From assembly GCF_003347205.1 (NCBI RefSeq), contig NZ_QQBJ01000006.1:124001-188000 (forward strand): a stretch of 64,000 nt of DNA, written 5' to 3'. A program made the translations under genes and the position numbers. Shown piece by piece: positions 1 to 8,706 of this stretch (position 1 is its first letter; every line of letters begins with the position of its first letter). This stretch comes from Mycolicibacterium moriokaense. GTDB taxonomy: Bacteria > Actinomycetota > Actinomycetes > Mycobacteriales > Mycobacteriaceae. Under the pieces are notes generated by a model. The model had not been told where the DNA came from and searched no databases. It saw only the letters and a program-made list of their open reading frames with translations.

Positions 1-387
1 CGCGAAGTGCCCGAGATGGTTGGCGCCGAACTGCAACTCGAACCCGTCGGCGGTGGTCTGCCGTTGCGGCGGCGTCATCACGCCCGCGTTGTTGATCAGC
101 ACGTCGATGGGCCTGCCCTCGGCCACCAGGTCGTCGCCAAGGGCGGCAACGCTGTCCAGCGACGCCAGGTCGCACTGCTTGATGGTGAGCTTGGCGGCGG
201 GCACGGTTCGGCGGATCTCGGCGATCGCGGCCTCACCCTTCTCGCGGCTGCGCACGGCCATGATGACGTCGGCCCCCGCGGCCGAAAACCGCTTCGCCAG
301 GCCGAACCCGAGACCGCTGTTGGCCCCGGTGACCACCGCCAGCCGCCCGGCCAGGTCGGGGACGCTCAATTGCAGTCCGTCGCTCAC
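1..387 (-). CDS. SDR oxidoreductase, retinol-dehydrogenase-like (3' end outside window)
   Basis: N-terminal part of a short-chain dehydrogenase; the C-terminal half runs off the left edge. The visible part has the Rossmann glycine motif TGANSGLG near residue 20 and the LINNAGVM motif near residue 95, followed by [13 protein letters not shown], which is typical of retinol/WW-domain oxidoreductase-like SDRs. The catalytic YxxxK is not in the window. The GTG start overlaps the stop of the upstream P450 gene as GTGA, so it is translationally coupled to it and is the last visible gene of a long minus-strand operon. The substrate is unknown; oxidation of a P450 product is a reasonable inference. 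Confidence 0.85.
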   Translation of the reverse strand, partial: MSDGLQLSVPDLAGRLAVVTGANSGLGFGLAKRFSAAGADVIMAVRSREKGEAAIAEIRRTVPAAKLTIKQCDLASLDSVAALGDDLVAEGRPIDVLINNAGVMTPPQRQTTADGFELQFGANHLGHFA

Positions 388-1589
388 CAGGTGACCGGCA
401 GTTCGTAGAGGCCGTAGGCGAGGGCGTCGTGTTTGAACGGCAACTCCTCGATCGGCACGGCCAATTGCAGCGTCGGGATGCGCCGCAACAGCGTCGGCAG
501 CACGATCTGCAACTCCATCCGGGCCAACTGCTGGCCGACACACTGGTGGCGGCCGTAGCCGAAGCCGACGTGTGGGCCGTCGTCGCGAAGAAGGTCGAGA
601 CGGTCCGGTTCGGCGAACTGGCGGGCGTCCCAATTCGCCGGGGCGACATCGAGAATGACGCCGTCGCCCGCCCGGATCAGTTCGCCGCCCACCTCGATGT
701 CCTCATCGGCGATGCGCCGCTGCCCGGTCTGGGTGATGCTGCAGTACCGCAGCAACTCCTCGACCGCGGTGGCGACCACCTTGGGGTCCTCTGCGTCGCG
801 CAGCAGCGCAAGCTGATCGGGGTTCTCCAGCAGCGCCACGATGCTGATGCCGAGTTGGCCCGCCGTGGTCTCGTGGCCGGCGATCAGGATGCCGGTCGCC
901 AGCTGAGCCGCCTCGCGGACGCTGATCTCCTCGGCCTTCACCCGCTCGGCGAGGTCGGAAACCAGATCCTCGCCGGGATCGTGCATCTTGGCGAGCAACA
1001 GGTTCTTGAGGTATCTGGCCAGCGCACCGGCACCCTCCGCCGCGTCCTCGGCGCTGGCGTACCGGCTCATCCCCCGGTTGGCCTGGGTCTGGAAGAACTC
1101 GGCGTCTTCGTATGGCACGCCCAGCATTTCGCTGATCACCAGCGACGGAATCGCCAGCGCCAGCGTGTCGACCAGGTCGGCGGGCTTGGGCCCGGCCACG
1201 ATGGCGTCGATGTGCTCGTCGGTGATCCGCTGCACCGCGGGCCGCAACGCCTCGACGCGCTTGAAGGTGAACGGGCGCGACAGCATCCGCCGAAAGCGGG
1301 TGTGCTCTTCGGCATCCGAGGTGAACACCGACCGCGGGCGCTTGTGCACGGTGGCGAGCATGCCCTCGTTCCAGTGCGGGTATCCCGGCTTGCGGTCGTC
1401 GACGCTGACCCGGCTGTCGGTGAACAGCGACCGGATGGCGTCGTAGCCGGTGATCAGCCACGGCGTGCTGCCGTCCCAGATCCGCACGCGGAACAGCTGT
1501 TCGATGGCGCTGCGCTCCATCACCTGCGGCGGTGGGGCGAACGGGCAGCCTGACGCGCGCGCCATCGGGAAGTCGAGGATCTCAGACAT
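384..1589 (-). CDS. Cytochrome P450
   Basis: A 401-residue class I bacterial P450 that would hydroxylate a hydrophobic substrate using electrons from a ferredoxin. It has the I-helix motif AGHETT, the ExxR motif in EELLR, and the haem loop [15 protein letters not shown] with the thiolate Cys near residue 350. The start chosen is the ATG that overlaps the end of the TetR gene by eight bases ([10 protein letters not shown]); a longer reading would lie inside that gene. It sits between a TetR regulator and an SDR in one operon. No ferredoxin is adjacent, so its redox partner is probably one of the ferredoxins encoded elsewhere in the window. The general look is CYP105-like, but the family cannot be assigned by eye. 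Confidence 0.93.
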   Translation of the reverse strand: MSEILDFPMARASGCPFAPPPQVMERSAIEQLFRVRIWDGSTPWLITGYDAIRSLFTDSRVSVDDRKPGYPHWNEGMLATVHKRPRSVFTSDAEEHTRFRRMLSRPFTFKRVEALRPAVQRITDEHIDAIVAGPKPADLVDTLALAIPSLVISEMLGVPYEDAEFFQTQANRGMSRYASAEDAAEGAGALARYLKNLLLAKMHDPGEDLVSDLAERVKAEEISVREAAQLATGILIAGHETTAGQLGISIVALLENPDQLALLRDAEDPKVVATAVEELLRYCSITQTGQRRIADEDIEVGGELIRAGDGVILDVAPANWDARQFAEPDRLDLLRDDGPHVGFGYGRHQCVGQQLARMELQIVLPTLLRRIPTLQLAVPIEELPFKHDALAYGLYELPVTW

Positions 1590-2274
1590 GGCGCACCACA
1601 TCGGCCGGGCCGATGCGCCGGGCGGGTGCCTGCCACAGCCCGACGATCGCGTCGATGAGCCCTTCGGCGGCCACCGGCCACGGCGACCTGGCGGCAGGAC
1701 CGTGCTCGGCCAGTTCACCCTCGTGCTCGGCGCACGTGTGCATCAACAGGTTGCGCGCCATCACGATTCGCTCGAACCGCACCCGCTTGGGAAGGTCGGG
1801 CAGGCAGTCGTTGATGCCGTTCATCGCGGCGACGAGTTCGGGCGAGGTGAGCGCGTCTCTGGTCACGACGTTGCGGTAGGACGGGTCGGCCATCGCCTGC
1901 GCCGCGAAGCGGGCATACCAACTCGGGTTGCCGAGCGCGGTCAGATGATCGGTGAGCGGTAGCACCAGCGCGCCGACCCAGTCACGCAGTTCGGTCGAGC
2001 CCGCGATCTGGCCGAGCATCGTGGCGCGCAGTTCCTCGATGGGCGCGCGGTGCTTGCTCTCGATCGCCCGCAGCAGGTCCGTTCGGGTGCCGAAGTGATA
2101 GCACGCGGCGGCGTTGTTGCCCTGGTTGGCGGCCTCGCTGATCTGCCGGTTCGACACGGCGTACATCCCGCGCTCGGCGAACAGCCGCTCCGCCGCGGCC
2201 AGCAGCGCCTCCCTGGTGGCGGTGGATCGGTCACTGCTCAGGACTCTGGCTGCGGTCACCGACCCAGTAGACAC
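1582..2274 (-). CDS. TetR-family transcriptional regulator
   Basis: About 230 residues with an N-terminal TetR helix-turn-helix (TREALLAAAERLFAERG, then ISEAANQGNNAAACYHFGTR) and a longer C-terminal ligand domain. The start is uncertain: GTG at 2274 or GTG at 2259 are both in frame. A TTAAAT-N10-ATTTAA inverted repeat lies just upstream and overlaps the stop codon of the preceding SDR, so the gene probably has its own promoter and autoregulates within the operon. Its stop overlaps the P450 start by eight bases, which makes the P450-SDR pair its likely target. The ligand is unknown. Confidence 0.9.
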   Translation of the reverse strand: MSTGSVTAARVLSSDRSTATREALLAAAERLFAERGMYAVSNRQISEAANQGNNAAACYHFGTRTDLLRAIESKHRAPIEELRATMLGQIAGSTELRDWVGALVLPLTDHLTALGNPSWYARFAAQAMADPSYRNVVTRDALTSPELVAAMNGINDCLPDLPKRVRFERIVMARNLLMHTCAEHEGELAEHGPAARSPWPVAAEGLIDAIVGLWQAPARRIGPADVVRHV

Positions 2275-2285
2275 CGGCCCCAGAG

Positions 2286-2307
2286 TTAAATCAAGCAGTT
2301 TATTTAA
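2286..2307. promoter_or_regulatory. Inverted repeat TTAAAT-N10-ATTTAA, candidate TetR operator
   Basis: Perfect six-base arms separated by ten bases. It is an AT-rich island in GC-rich surroundings, lying between an SDR stop codon and the downstream TetR start. Size and position fit an autoregulatory TetR site; binding is inferred. Confidence 0.5.
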
Positions 2308-3080
2308 TCGGTGAGCCACCCGGCTTCGCGCAGGAAATCCTGGGTGTGGGCGATGCGTCCGGTGAGAGTCTTCGGGTCGCCGGTGCACAACAGATAGGCG
2401 GTCTGGGTGATCAGCTCGATGCCCTCGGTGTCGGTCTTGGCCAGGTCCAGCGCCCCCGCACCTTCCGTGGCCACCGGGTTCGTCGGCGCCGCGGCGTTGA
2501 CGGCGATGCCGTCGTCGTACAGTTCGGCGGCCAGGCTCTTGGTCAGCCGGTTCAGCGCTGCCTTGACCGTGCCGTAGACACCGAAGCCCGCCGACCGGTC
2601 GAAGTCGGAGAACGGCGGCCCCGGCGGCAGGTCGCCGCCGACGGACGTCACGTTCAGCACCCAGCCGCGTCCGCGCTCGCGCATGGCCGGGATCGCCAAC
2701 TGGGTCAGGTGCAGCGGCGCCAGCACGTGCATCTCCATCATCAACCGCACCCGCCGTTCGGGAAACTCGTCAAGGGGCCGCAGAAAGGTGACCGCCGCGT
2801 TGTTGACCACGATGTCGGGTGCGCCGACACGGTCGACGACCTCACCGAAGAGCCGCTCGCGATCCTCCGGCTTCGACAGATCGGCCTGGATCGCGACCGC
2901 CGACCCGCCCGCCGCCTCGATCTCGGAGAGCGTCTCACTCAGGGAGCCTTGGTATTTCGCATCGGGCTCCAGGGTGCGGGCGGTCAATGCCACCGTCGCC
3001 CCCTCGGCCGCCAACCGCTGTGCGATCGCCTTGCCGAGACCCCGGCTGGTGCCGGTCACCAATGCCACCTTGCCGTTCAT
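2304..3080 (-). CDS. SDR-family oxidoreductase
   Basis: A 258-residue classical short-chain dehydrogenase. It has the cofactor motif TGTSRGLG (residues 10-17), VVNNAA near 91-96, and catalytic Tyr169 and Lys173 in VYGTVK. It would oxidise or reduce a hydroxyacyl or alcohol group with NAD(P). The ATG start overlaps the stop of the upstream acyl-CoA dehydrogenase (ATGA), so the two are coupled. Its place after dehydrogenase, CoA-transferase and crotonase genes suggests a beta-hydroxyacyl-CoA or side-chain alcohol dehydrogenase role, but the substrate cannot be read from the sequence. Confidence 0.9.
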   Translation of the reverse strand: MNGKVALVTGTSRGLGKAIAQRLAAEGATVALTARTLEPDAKYQGSLSETLSEIEAAGGSAVAIQADLSKPEDRERLFGEVVDRVGAPDIVVNNAAVTFLRPLDEFPERRVRLMMEMHVLAPLHLTQLAIPAMRERGRGWVLNVTSVGGDLPPGPPFSDFDRSAGFGVYGTVKAALNRLTKSLAAELYDDGIAVNAAAPTNPVATEGAGALDLAKTDTEGIELITQTAYLLCTGDPKTLTGRIAHTQDFLREAGWLTD

Positions 3081-4375
3081 GCGTGCGGGATCCCCTTCAG
3101 CTTGTCGGCGAATTTCGCCTCGGCGGCTTCCCGCAGCCGAAGCAGGTGTTCGGAAGGGAAGACGTCCGGCGCTGGCTTGACGTTCTTGAGCAACAGCCGA
3201 GCCAGCGTCACCTTGTGCACCTCGGTCGGCCCGTCGGCCAGCCCGAGCACGAACGATTCGGTCAGATACTGCACGAACGGCATCTCGTGCGACGTGCCCA
3301 GCGAACCGTGCAACTGCAGCGCGCGCGCCGACACGTCGTGAAGCACTTTCTGCATCATCGCCTTGACCGCCGAGATGTCCCCGCGGACAGCCTTGTAGTC
3401 GTTGTATTTGTCGATCTTCCAGGCGGTTTGGAGGGTCAGCAGCCGGAACGCCTCGATCTCCATCCAGGAGTCGGCGATCATCTCCTGCACCATCTGCTTG
3501 TTGGCGAGGACCTCACCCTGCGTGTAGCGCGACACGGCCCGTTCGGTGAGCATGTCGAAGATGCGCCGGACCAGTCCGACGGTGCGCATGGCGTGGTGGA
3601 TGCGCCCGCCGCCCAGCCGGGTCTGCGCGACGACGAACGCCCCGCCGCGCGGACCGAGCATGTGGTCGTCGGGCACCCGGACGTTTTCGTAGCGCACATA
3701 GCCCTCGCGGCCGCCGCCACCGAGCGGCTGATAGCCGAGGCCGACGTCGCGCAGCACGTTGATGCCCGGGGTGTCACCGGGCACGACGAACATCGAATAC
3801 CGCTGGTACGGCGGCGCGTCGGGGTCCGTCATCGCCATCACGATGATGAACGACGCCATCGATGCGAACGACGAATACCACTTCTCGCCGTTGATCACCC
3901 AGTGCCCGCCGTCCTGCACCGCGGTGGTGACGAACACCTTCGGGTCGGCGCCGCCCTGTGGCTCGGTCATCGAGAAGCAGGACACGATGCGGTTGTCCAG
4001 CAGCGGCTCGAGGTAGCGCTGCTTGAGCTCAGCTGTCCCGTAGTGCGCCAGGATCTCGCTGTTGCCCGAATCCGGTGCCTGCGAGCCGAATACGATCGGT
4101 GCGCATTCAGAGCGCCCGAGGATCTCGTTGAGCAGCGCCAGCTTGACCTGGCCGTAGCCGGGACCGCCGAGATGCGGGCCGAGGTGGGTGGCCCACAGGC
4201 CACGGTCCTTGACGACCTCCTGCAGCGGCGGGATGAGCGCTTGGCGGACAGGGTCGTTGAGGTCGTGTGACTCCTTGACGATCAGGTCGATCGGCTCGCA
4301 TTCCGAGCGCACGAATTCCTCGACCCAGGCCAGCTGTTCGGCCCATTCGGGGTCGGTGGAGAAGTCCCACGCCAT
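3077..4375 (-). CDS. Acyl-CoA dehydrogenase
   Basis: A 432-residue FAD-dependent acyl-CoA dehydrogenase starting MAWDFSTDPEW. It has the substrate and flavin loop CFSMTEPQGGADP, the RLGGGRIHHAMRT stretch, and the C-terminal LHGSLGTSHEMP and LADGPTEVHK motifs of the ADP-binding region. The ATG at 4375 is chosen because the coding domain begins there and the reading upstream lies over the CoA-transferase gene. It is closely similar to the ACAD encoded at 37705 (MAWDFDTDPEY start, shared motifs throughout), so the two are paralogues. It would introduce an alpha-beta double bond in an acyl-CoA; acyl specificity is unknown. Confidence 0.92.
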   Translation of the reverse strand: MAWDFSTDPEWAEQLAWVEEFVRSECEPIDLIVKESHDLNDPVRQALIPPLQEVVKDRGLWATHLGPHLGGPGYGQVKLALLNEILGRSECAPIVFGSQAPDSGNSEILAHYGTAELKQRYLEPLLDNRIVSCFSMTEPQGGADPKVFVTTAVQDGGHWVINGEKWYSSFASMASFIIVMAMTDPDAPPYQRYSMFVVPGDTPGINVLRDVGLGYQPLGGGGREGYVRYENVRVPDDHMLGPRGGAFVVAQTRLGGGRIHHAMRTVGLVRRIFDMLTERAVSRYTQGEVLANKQMVQEMIADSWMEIEAFRLLTLQTAWKIDKYNDYKAVRGDISAVKAMMQKVLHDVSARALQLHGSLGTSHEMPFVQYLTESFVLGLADGPTEVHKVTLARLLLKNVKPAPDVFPSEHLLRLREAAEAKFADKLKGIPHA

Positions 4376-4395
4376 CGTCGTCCTTCCGTCGGAGT

Positions 4396-5535
4396 TCAGT
4401 CGCCGCTCTGCCGCGCGACACGTGAGTCGAGAAGCCCCGCGATCGTCTGACCGTCGAGACCCAGTTCGACGAGGACATCGCGGGTGTGGTCGCCGGGCAG
4501 CGACGGCCCGCTCGGTGCCGGAGGCGAGGTTCTGGAGAACCGGGGCACCGGTGCGGGTTGCACGACGCCGTCGATCTCCACGAAGGCGCCGCGGGCGACG
4601 TTGTGCGGATGACGGGGCGCCTCGGCGAGGCTGAGCACCGGGGTGGCGCAGCATCCGGCGGTGTTGAGCTGCTGCTCCCAGTCCTCGCGCGTCTTCTCCC
4701 GGAACCGCGCGGCGAACACCGCGCGGTGAGCCGCCCACGCCGCCGGGTCACCTTCGTCCTGCGGCACGTCGACGTCCAGTCGCGCACACAACTCGCCGTA
4801 GAACTGAGGCTCCATCGCGCCGACCGCCATGTGCTTGTGGTCGGCGGTTTCATAGACGCCGTAGTAGTGGGCCGCACCGTCCAACACGTTGTCGTACCGC
4901 TCATCCCGCCACGTGCCCGCCGCCACCATGCCGTAGTACGGCGCCATCAACGCGGCGGCGCCGTCTACCATCGCCACGTCGACGACCTGGCCCCGCCCCG
5001 ACGCGCGCGCTTCCAGCACGGCGCTGAGCAGTCCGACCGCCAGCAGCATCCCGCCGCCGCCGTAGTCGCCGACCAGGTTCAGGGGCGGCACCGGCGCCTC
5101 GGCGGTCCCGATGCCGTGCAGCGCGCCGGCCAGCGCGATGTAGTTGATGTCATGCCCGGCCCGCTCGGCGTACGGCCCGTCCTGCCCGTAACCGGTCATC
5201 CGCGCGTACACCAGTCGCGGGTTGCGCCGGTGCAGGTCGTCGGGTCCGATGCCGAGGCGTTCGGCGACGCCGGGCCGGAAGACCTCGACGAAGGCGTCGG
5301 CATCGTCGATCAGCTGTAGCAGAACAGCTCGGCCCGCAGGGGCTTTGACGTCCAGCGCGATCGATCGCTGGCTGCGCCGCACGGTGTAGTCGATGGGCAG
5401 TGGCCCGTCGACCGCCCGCGGCAAGTCGATGCGCACGACGTCGGCGCCGAGATCACCGAGCAGCATGCCGCAGAACGGGCCGGGCCCGAGACCGCCCATC
5501 GTGACGATCTTGACTCCCCGCAGCGGTCCGCTCAC
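4396..5535 (-). CDS. Family III CoA-transferase (CaiB/BaiF-like)
   Basis: About 380 residues of the CaiB/BaiF/racemase fold. The N-terminus GVKIVTMGGLGPGPFCGMLL and LGADVVRID are typical, as is the GYGQDGPYAERAGHD segment. Such proteins move CoA between carboxylic acids or epimerise alpha-methylacyl-CoA; the wording GLGPGPFCGMLLGDLG is reminiscent of alpha-methylacyl-CoA racemases. Two in-frame GTG starts, at 5541 and 5535, are possible. The second gives a GTGA overlap with the upstream crotonase stop and is preferred. With no acyl-CoA ligase in the window, it is a candidate entry point for CoA loading, or a racemase acting before the ACADs. Confidence 0.88.
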   Translation of the reverse strand: MSGPLRGVKIVTMGGLGPGPFCGMLLGDLGADVVRIDLPRAVDGPLPIDYTVRRSQRSIALDVKAPAGRAVLLQLIDDADAFVEVFRPGVAERLGIGPDDLHRRNPRLVYARMTGYGQDGPYAERAGHDINYIALAGALHGIGTAEAPVPPLNLVGDYGGGGMLLAVGLLSAVLEARASGRGQVVDVAMVDGAAALMAPYYGMVAAGTWRDERYDNVLDGAAHYYGVYETADHKHMAVGAMEPQFYGELCARLDVDVPQDEGDPAAWAAHRAVFAARFREKTREDWEQQLNTAGCCATPVLSLAEAPRHPHNVARGAFVEIDGVVQPAPVPRFSRTSPPAPSGPSLPGDHTRDVLVELGLDGQTIAGLLDSRVARQSGD

Positions 5536-6299
5536 TGCCACTTCTGCCGTCGCGCGGCCGCGTCGTCGGTGGCGTGGCTGAGCACCTGATTGCGGTTCTC
5601 CAGTTCCACCGCGGCATCGAGGCCTGCGGCGTCGGTGTTGACCTGCAGCGCGCGCTTCGTCAGTTGCACTCCCAGCGGGGACAATTCGGCGATCGCGGCG
5701 GCGAGTTCGATGGCGCGACCGACGAGGCGGTCGGGTTCGGTCAATTCACTGACCAGGCCGCGCCGGTCGGCCTCCTGCGCGGTCACCGTGCGACCGGAGA
5801 GCATCCAGTCGGCGGCCACGCTGGTACCGACGATCCGGGGCAGGTGATAGCTCATCCCCATCTCGGCACCCGACAGCCCGAGCAGGATGGCGGCGTTACC
5901 GAAAGTGGCTGCGCTGGAGCAAATCCGGATGTCGGCTGCCAGCAACAGCGCGAGGCCGCCGCCGACGCACGGACCGTTCACCGCGGCGATGACGGGTTGG
6001 GCCAGGTCCCGGATCGTCTGCGGCAGCGCCGCCATGGACTCCTGAAACCGCAACCGGTCGATCGCGGGAGCGTCGGCGTCGGGCACCCCCGGCCCGAAGT
6101 CGCGCATGTCGATGCCGGAGCAGAAGCCGCGACCGGCGCCGGTCAGCACGACGGCGTTGACGTCGGCGGGCACCGTCGTCAGCGTCTCGGTGAGCTCGCG
6201 CCGCATCGCGTCGTCGATGGCGTTGAGCCGCCTGGGCCGGTTCAGCGTCACCAGAAGGACGCCGTCGTGCGGCCTTTCGACGATCAGCGTGGCGGTCAC
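5532..6299 (-). CDS. Crotonase / enoyl-CoA hydratase family protein
   Basis: A 255-residue crotonase-fold protein. It has the oxyanion-hole strands GRGFCSGIDMRDF and NGPCVGGGLALLLAADIR and the LSGAEMGMSYHLPRIVG segment. At the two positions where rat enoyl-CoA hydratase has its catalytic Glu pair (GGGCE and QPE), this protein has GGGLA and NAA, so both acids are missing. It may therefore be an isomerase, a hydrolase or an atypical hydratase rather than a standard one. The start is a GTG six bases after the upstream ACAD stop. It lies between ACADs and a CoA-transferase in the same operon. Confidence 0.88.
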   Translation of the reverse strand: MTATLIVERPHDGVLLVTLNRPRRLNAIDDAMRRELTETLTTVPADVNAVVLTGAGRGFCSGIDMRDFGPGVPDADAPAIDRLRFQESMAALPQTIRDLAQPVIAAVNGPCVGGGLALLLAADIRICSSAATFGNAAILLGLSGAEMGMSYHLPRIVGTSVAADWMLSGRTVTAQEADRRGLVSELTEPDRLVGRAIELAAAIAELSPLGVQLTKRALQVNTDAAGLDAAVELENRNQVLSHATDDAAARRQKWQ

Positions 6300-6304
6300 C
6301 GGAC

Positions 6305-7480
6305 TCAGCGCCGCGGCAAGCCGAGTACCTGCTGGGCGATGATGTTGCGCTGGATCTCGGAGGTGCCGCCGGCGATGGTGCCCGAGAAGCTGCGCGCGAA
6401 GCGCTCGAACCAGCTGGAGAAGTAGTGGTCGAGGTTCATGTGCGCGTAGGGACCCGACGTCGAGGGATGCAGCAGCCCGTCCACACCGGAGGCGGTGAGC
6501 GCAGCGTCGGCGGTGCGCAGCTCCGCTTCTGAGCCGAACAGCTTCAGCACCGACACCGATGCCGTATCCGCCTCACCCCGTGCCGCTTTGGACAGCGCGG
6601 CCGAACCCATGGCGCGCAACGCGATGTAGTCCATCACCGATGAGGCGTACTGGTCGCGCTGCAGTTCTCCGCGGGGCCGGAAGTCGGTGATCATGTTGTT
6701 GATCCGGTCGGCGAAGCCGAGCCACATCATGGTGCGCTCATGCCCGAGCGAACCGTTGGCCACACCCCAGCCGCCGTTGAGCGGGCCGACGAGATTCTCG
6801 GCGGGAACACGCGCGTCGGTGAAGAACACCTCGTTGAAGTCCAGGTTGTCCTCGCCGCACAGGTCGGCGAACGGCCGGCACACCACACCGGGCGTGTCCG
6901 TCGGGATGATCAGCGCGCTGATCCCCTTGTGCTTGGGCGCATCCGGGTCGGTGCGCACGAACGCCAGCAGGAAGTCGGCGTCGTGAGCGCCCGAGGTCCA
7001 CACCTTCTGGCCGTTGACGACGAAGTGGTCCCCATCCAGGACCGCACGAGTTCGCAGCGACGCCAGGTCGGAGCCCGCGCTCGGCTCGCTCATACCCAGC
7101 GACGCGGTCTTCTCCCCCTTGAGCACCGGCACCGCCCACTGGTGCTTCTGCTCCTCGGAGCCGAACGAGATCAGCGATGCGGCAACGATATTGACGCCCT
7201 GCGGGTTGAAACTGTGATAGATGCGCCGCCGGCACAGCTCGTCGAGGTGCACGAACTGCTGCAGCACGGAGGCGTTGCGGCCGCCGAACTCCGGCGGCTG
7301 GGCGGGCAGCAGCCAGCCGTTGTCGAACAGCAGCCGCTGCCACTCCCGCGCCCACTGCGGCATGTGCGACACCGACTTCGGCCGATCCAGCGTCTCGGCC
7401 TCCGAGGGAAGGTGCTCGTCGAGGAATGCCGAGAACTCGGCGCGGAACTCCTCGACGTCGGAATCAAAAGTCAGCTGCAT
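6305..7480 (-). CDS. Acyl-CoA dehydrogenase, large partner of a pair
   Basis: A 391-residue acyl-CoA dehydrogenase starting MQLTFDSDVEEFRAEF. Flavin and substrate motifs LGMSEPSAGSDLAS and VNGQKVWTSGAHDAD are clear, and it ends in GTIAGGTSEIQRNIIAQ, the usual C-terminal signature. It overlaps the upstream, shorter ACAD gene by 17 bases, so the two are probably co-translated and may form a heteromeric alpha-beta enzyme of the kind known for actinobacterial sterol ACADs. It is one of three near-identical-length paralogues in the window, with those at 32713 and 56260. The substrate is unknown, but bulky CoA thioesters are plausible. Confidence 0.93.
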   Translation of the reverse strand: MQLTFDSDVEEFRAEFSAFLDEHLPSEAETLDRPKSVSHMPQWAREWQRLLFDNGWLLPAQPPEFGGRNASVLQQFVHLDELCRRRIYHSFNPQGVNIVAASLISFGSEEQKHQWAVPVLKGEKTASLGMSEPSAGSDLASLRTRAVLDGDHFVVNGQKVWTSGAHDADFLLAFVRTDPDAPKHKGISALIIPTDTPGVVCRPFADLCGEDNLDFNEVFFTDARVPAENLVGPLNGGWGVANGSLGHERTMMWLGFADRINNMITDFRPRGELQRDQYASSVMDYIALRAMGSAALSKAARGEADTASVSVLKLFGSEAELRTADAALTASGVDGLLHPSTSGPYAHMNLDHYFSSWFERFARSFSGTIAGGTSEIQRNIIAQQVLGLPRR

Positions 7481-8462
7481 CGAATTCCTCCGCGATCATC
7501 GCGCGGTGCTCGGCGGCACCGCCGAGCAGCAACTCGCCGGCCTTGGCCCGCTTCAGCGCGAACTGAAGATCGTTCTCCCAGGTGAAGCCCATGGCGCCGA
7601 ACAGCTGCAGACCGTGCCGGAACACCACCGCCTGCGCCTCGCCCGCCGACGCCTTCGCCATCGCCGCGGCGATACGGCGGCGTGGGTCGTCGGCCGAGAT
7701 GGTCAGCGCCGCGAAGTACGACAGCGCGCGTGCCCGCTCGGTGGCGACGTGCATGTCGACCGCCTTGTGCTGCACGGCCTGGAACGACCCGATCGCGACG
7801 CCGAACTGCTGACGCTGCTTCACGTGCTCGAGCGCAAGATCGATGATGCGCTGGCAGGCGCCGACCGTAGTGATCGCCATGCCGGTCAACGCGAGATGGC
7901 GGGCCTTCTCGGCGTCGGTGTGCAGCCGTTCGGAGTCGGGCAGCCGCACGCCCGCGAACGACACGTCGGCGATGTGCAGCACCGGGTCGAACACCTTGCT
8001 GCGCCGGACGGTCGCCTGCTCGGCGTCGACGACGAACACGCCACCCTCGGTGACGACGGCGAAGCGCTGGGCGCGGTCGGCGTCGAGCACGTAGCGCGCC
8101 GTCCCGTCGAGCACCCAGCCCTCGGCGTCTCGGTAGGCGGTGATCCCCTCGTAGATGGCGGCACCGGCCTGCTGCGGGTCGAAGCGCTCCCCGACCAGCG
8201 GCGCGAACTGCGTCAGCGTCGCCAGGAACGGGGTCGGGTCGGTGGCCCTGCCGAGTTCTTCGAGCACGATGGCGAGCTCGACCGCGTTCTCCGGGTCGGT
8301 CAGCTCCGTCCAGCCCGCGTCGATGTATGCCTGCCACAGCGGAGCCGGGTCGACACCGTTCTCCGCGACCTCACGGACCAGCGACGGCGGGCACTGCTTT
8401 CCCACCGCGTCGCGCACCGTGTCCTGCCACAGCCGCTGATCCGCATCGAACTCGAGTAGCAT
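7464..8462 (-). CDS. Acyl-CoA dehydrogenase, short partner
   Basis: A 332-residue protein of the ACAD fold, shorter than the usual 380 or so, starting MLLEFDADQRLWQDTV. The N-terminal helical domain, central barrel and a C-terminal helical domain with KQRQQFGVAIGSFQAVQHK and LFGAMGFTWENDL are present, but the standard TEPxxGSD loop is not recognisable. This resembles the degenerate partner subunits of heteromeric ACADs. It is the first gene of the long minus-strand operon. The ATG at 8462 is favoured because upstream reading would run into a promoter region carrying a GAGAAT-type operator. Confidence 0.88.
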   Translation of the reverse strand: MLLEFDADQRLWQDTVRDAVGKQCPPSLVREVAENGVDPAPLWQAYIDAGWTELTDPENAVELAIVLEELGRATDPTPFLATLTQFAPLVGERFDPQQAGAAIYEGITAYRDAEGWVLDGTARYVLDADRAQRFAVVTEGGVFVVDAEQATVRRSKVFDPVLHIADVSFAGVRLPDSERLHTDAEKARHLALTGMAITTVGACQRIIDLALEHVKQRQQFGVAIGSFQAVQHKAVDMHVATERARALSYFAALTISADDPRRRIAAAMAKASAGEAQAVVFRHGLQLFGAMGFTWENDLQFALKRAKAGELLLGGAAEHRAMIAEEFDAADF

Positions 8463-8507
8463 CCGGTGCCTCCTGGTGCGATTGCCCGGCCTGATCGACC
8501 TGCCGAC

Positions 8508-8522
8508 GAGAATAGCATTCTC
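8508..8522. promoter_or_regulatory. Operator GAGAAT-N3-ATTCTC (site 1)
   Basis: A perfect six-base inverted repeat with a three-base spacer, 46 bases upstream of the first gene of the minus-strand ACAD operon. The same element occurs at 8632, 22114, 49510, 57489 and 58282. It most likely binds a TetR-type repressor. Confidence 0.7.
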
Positions 8523-8631
8523 CTTAGATGCCGTAACTGTTCTCGAAAAGCGGTTACCCCGTTTCGCCCGATGGCTACTGTGCATGTGACCAGCGCACAC
8601 TCTGACCTGCACAGAAGTAAGCGCTGCGCTT

Positions 8632-8672
8632 GAGAACCCAATTCTTGCCATTGAAGAACTTGGCTTTACACT
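8632..8672 (+). promoter_or_regulatory. Operator (site 2) and promoter of the amidohydrolase operon
   Basis: The element is GAGAAC-CCA-ATTCTT (8632-8646), followed by a candidate -10 TACACT at 8667-8672, with a possible -35 TTCTTG inside the operator (19-base spacing). From the operator to the -10 it closely matches the promoter before the thioesterase gene at 58329, including a GAAGAACT-GGCTT stretch. It lies about 35 bases before a GTG start that has a good GGAGG ribosome site. Confidence 0.65.
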
Positions 8673-8706
8673 GGGGTTAGTTTGACGAGAAATCGGAGGC
8701 GCTGAC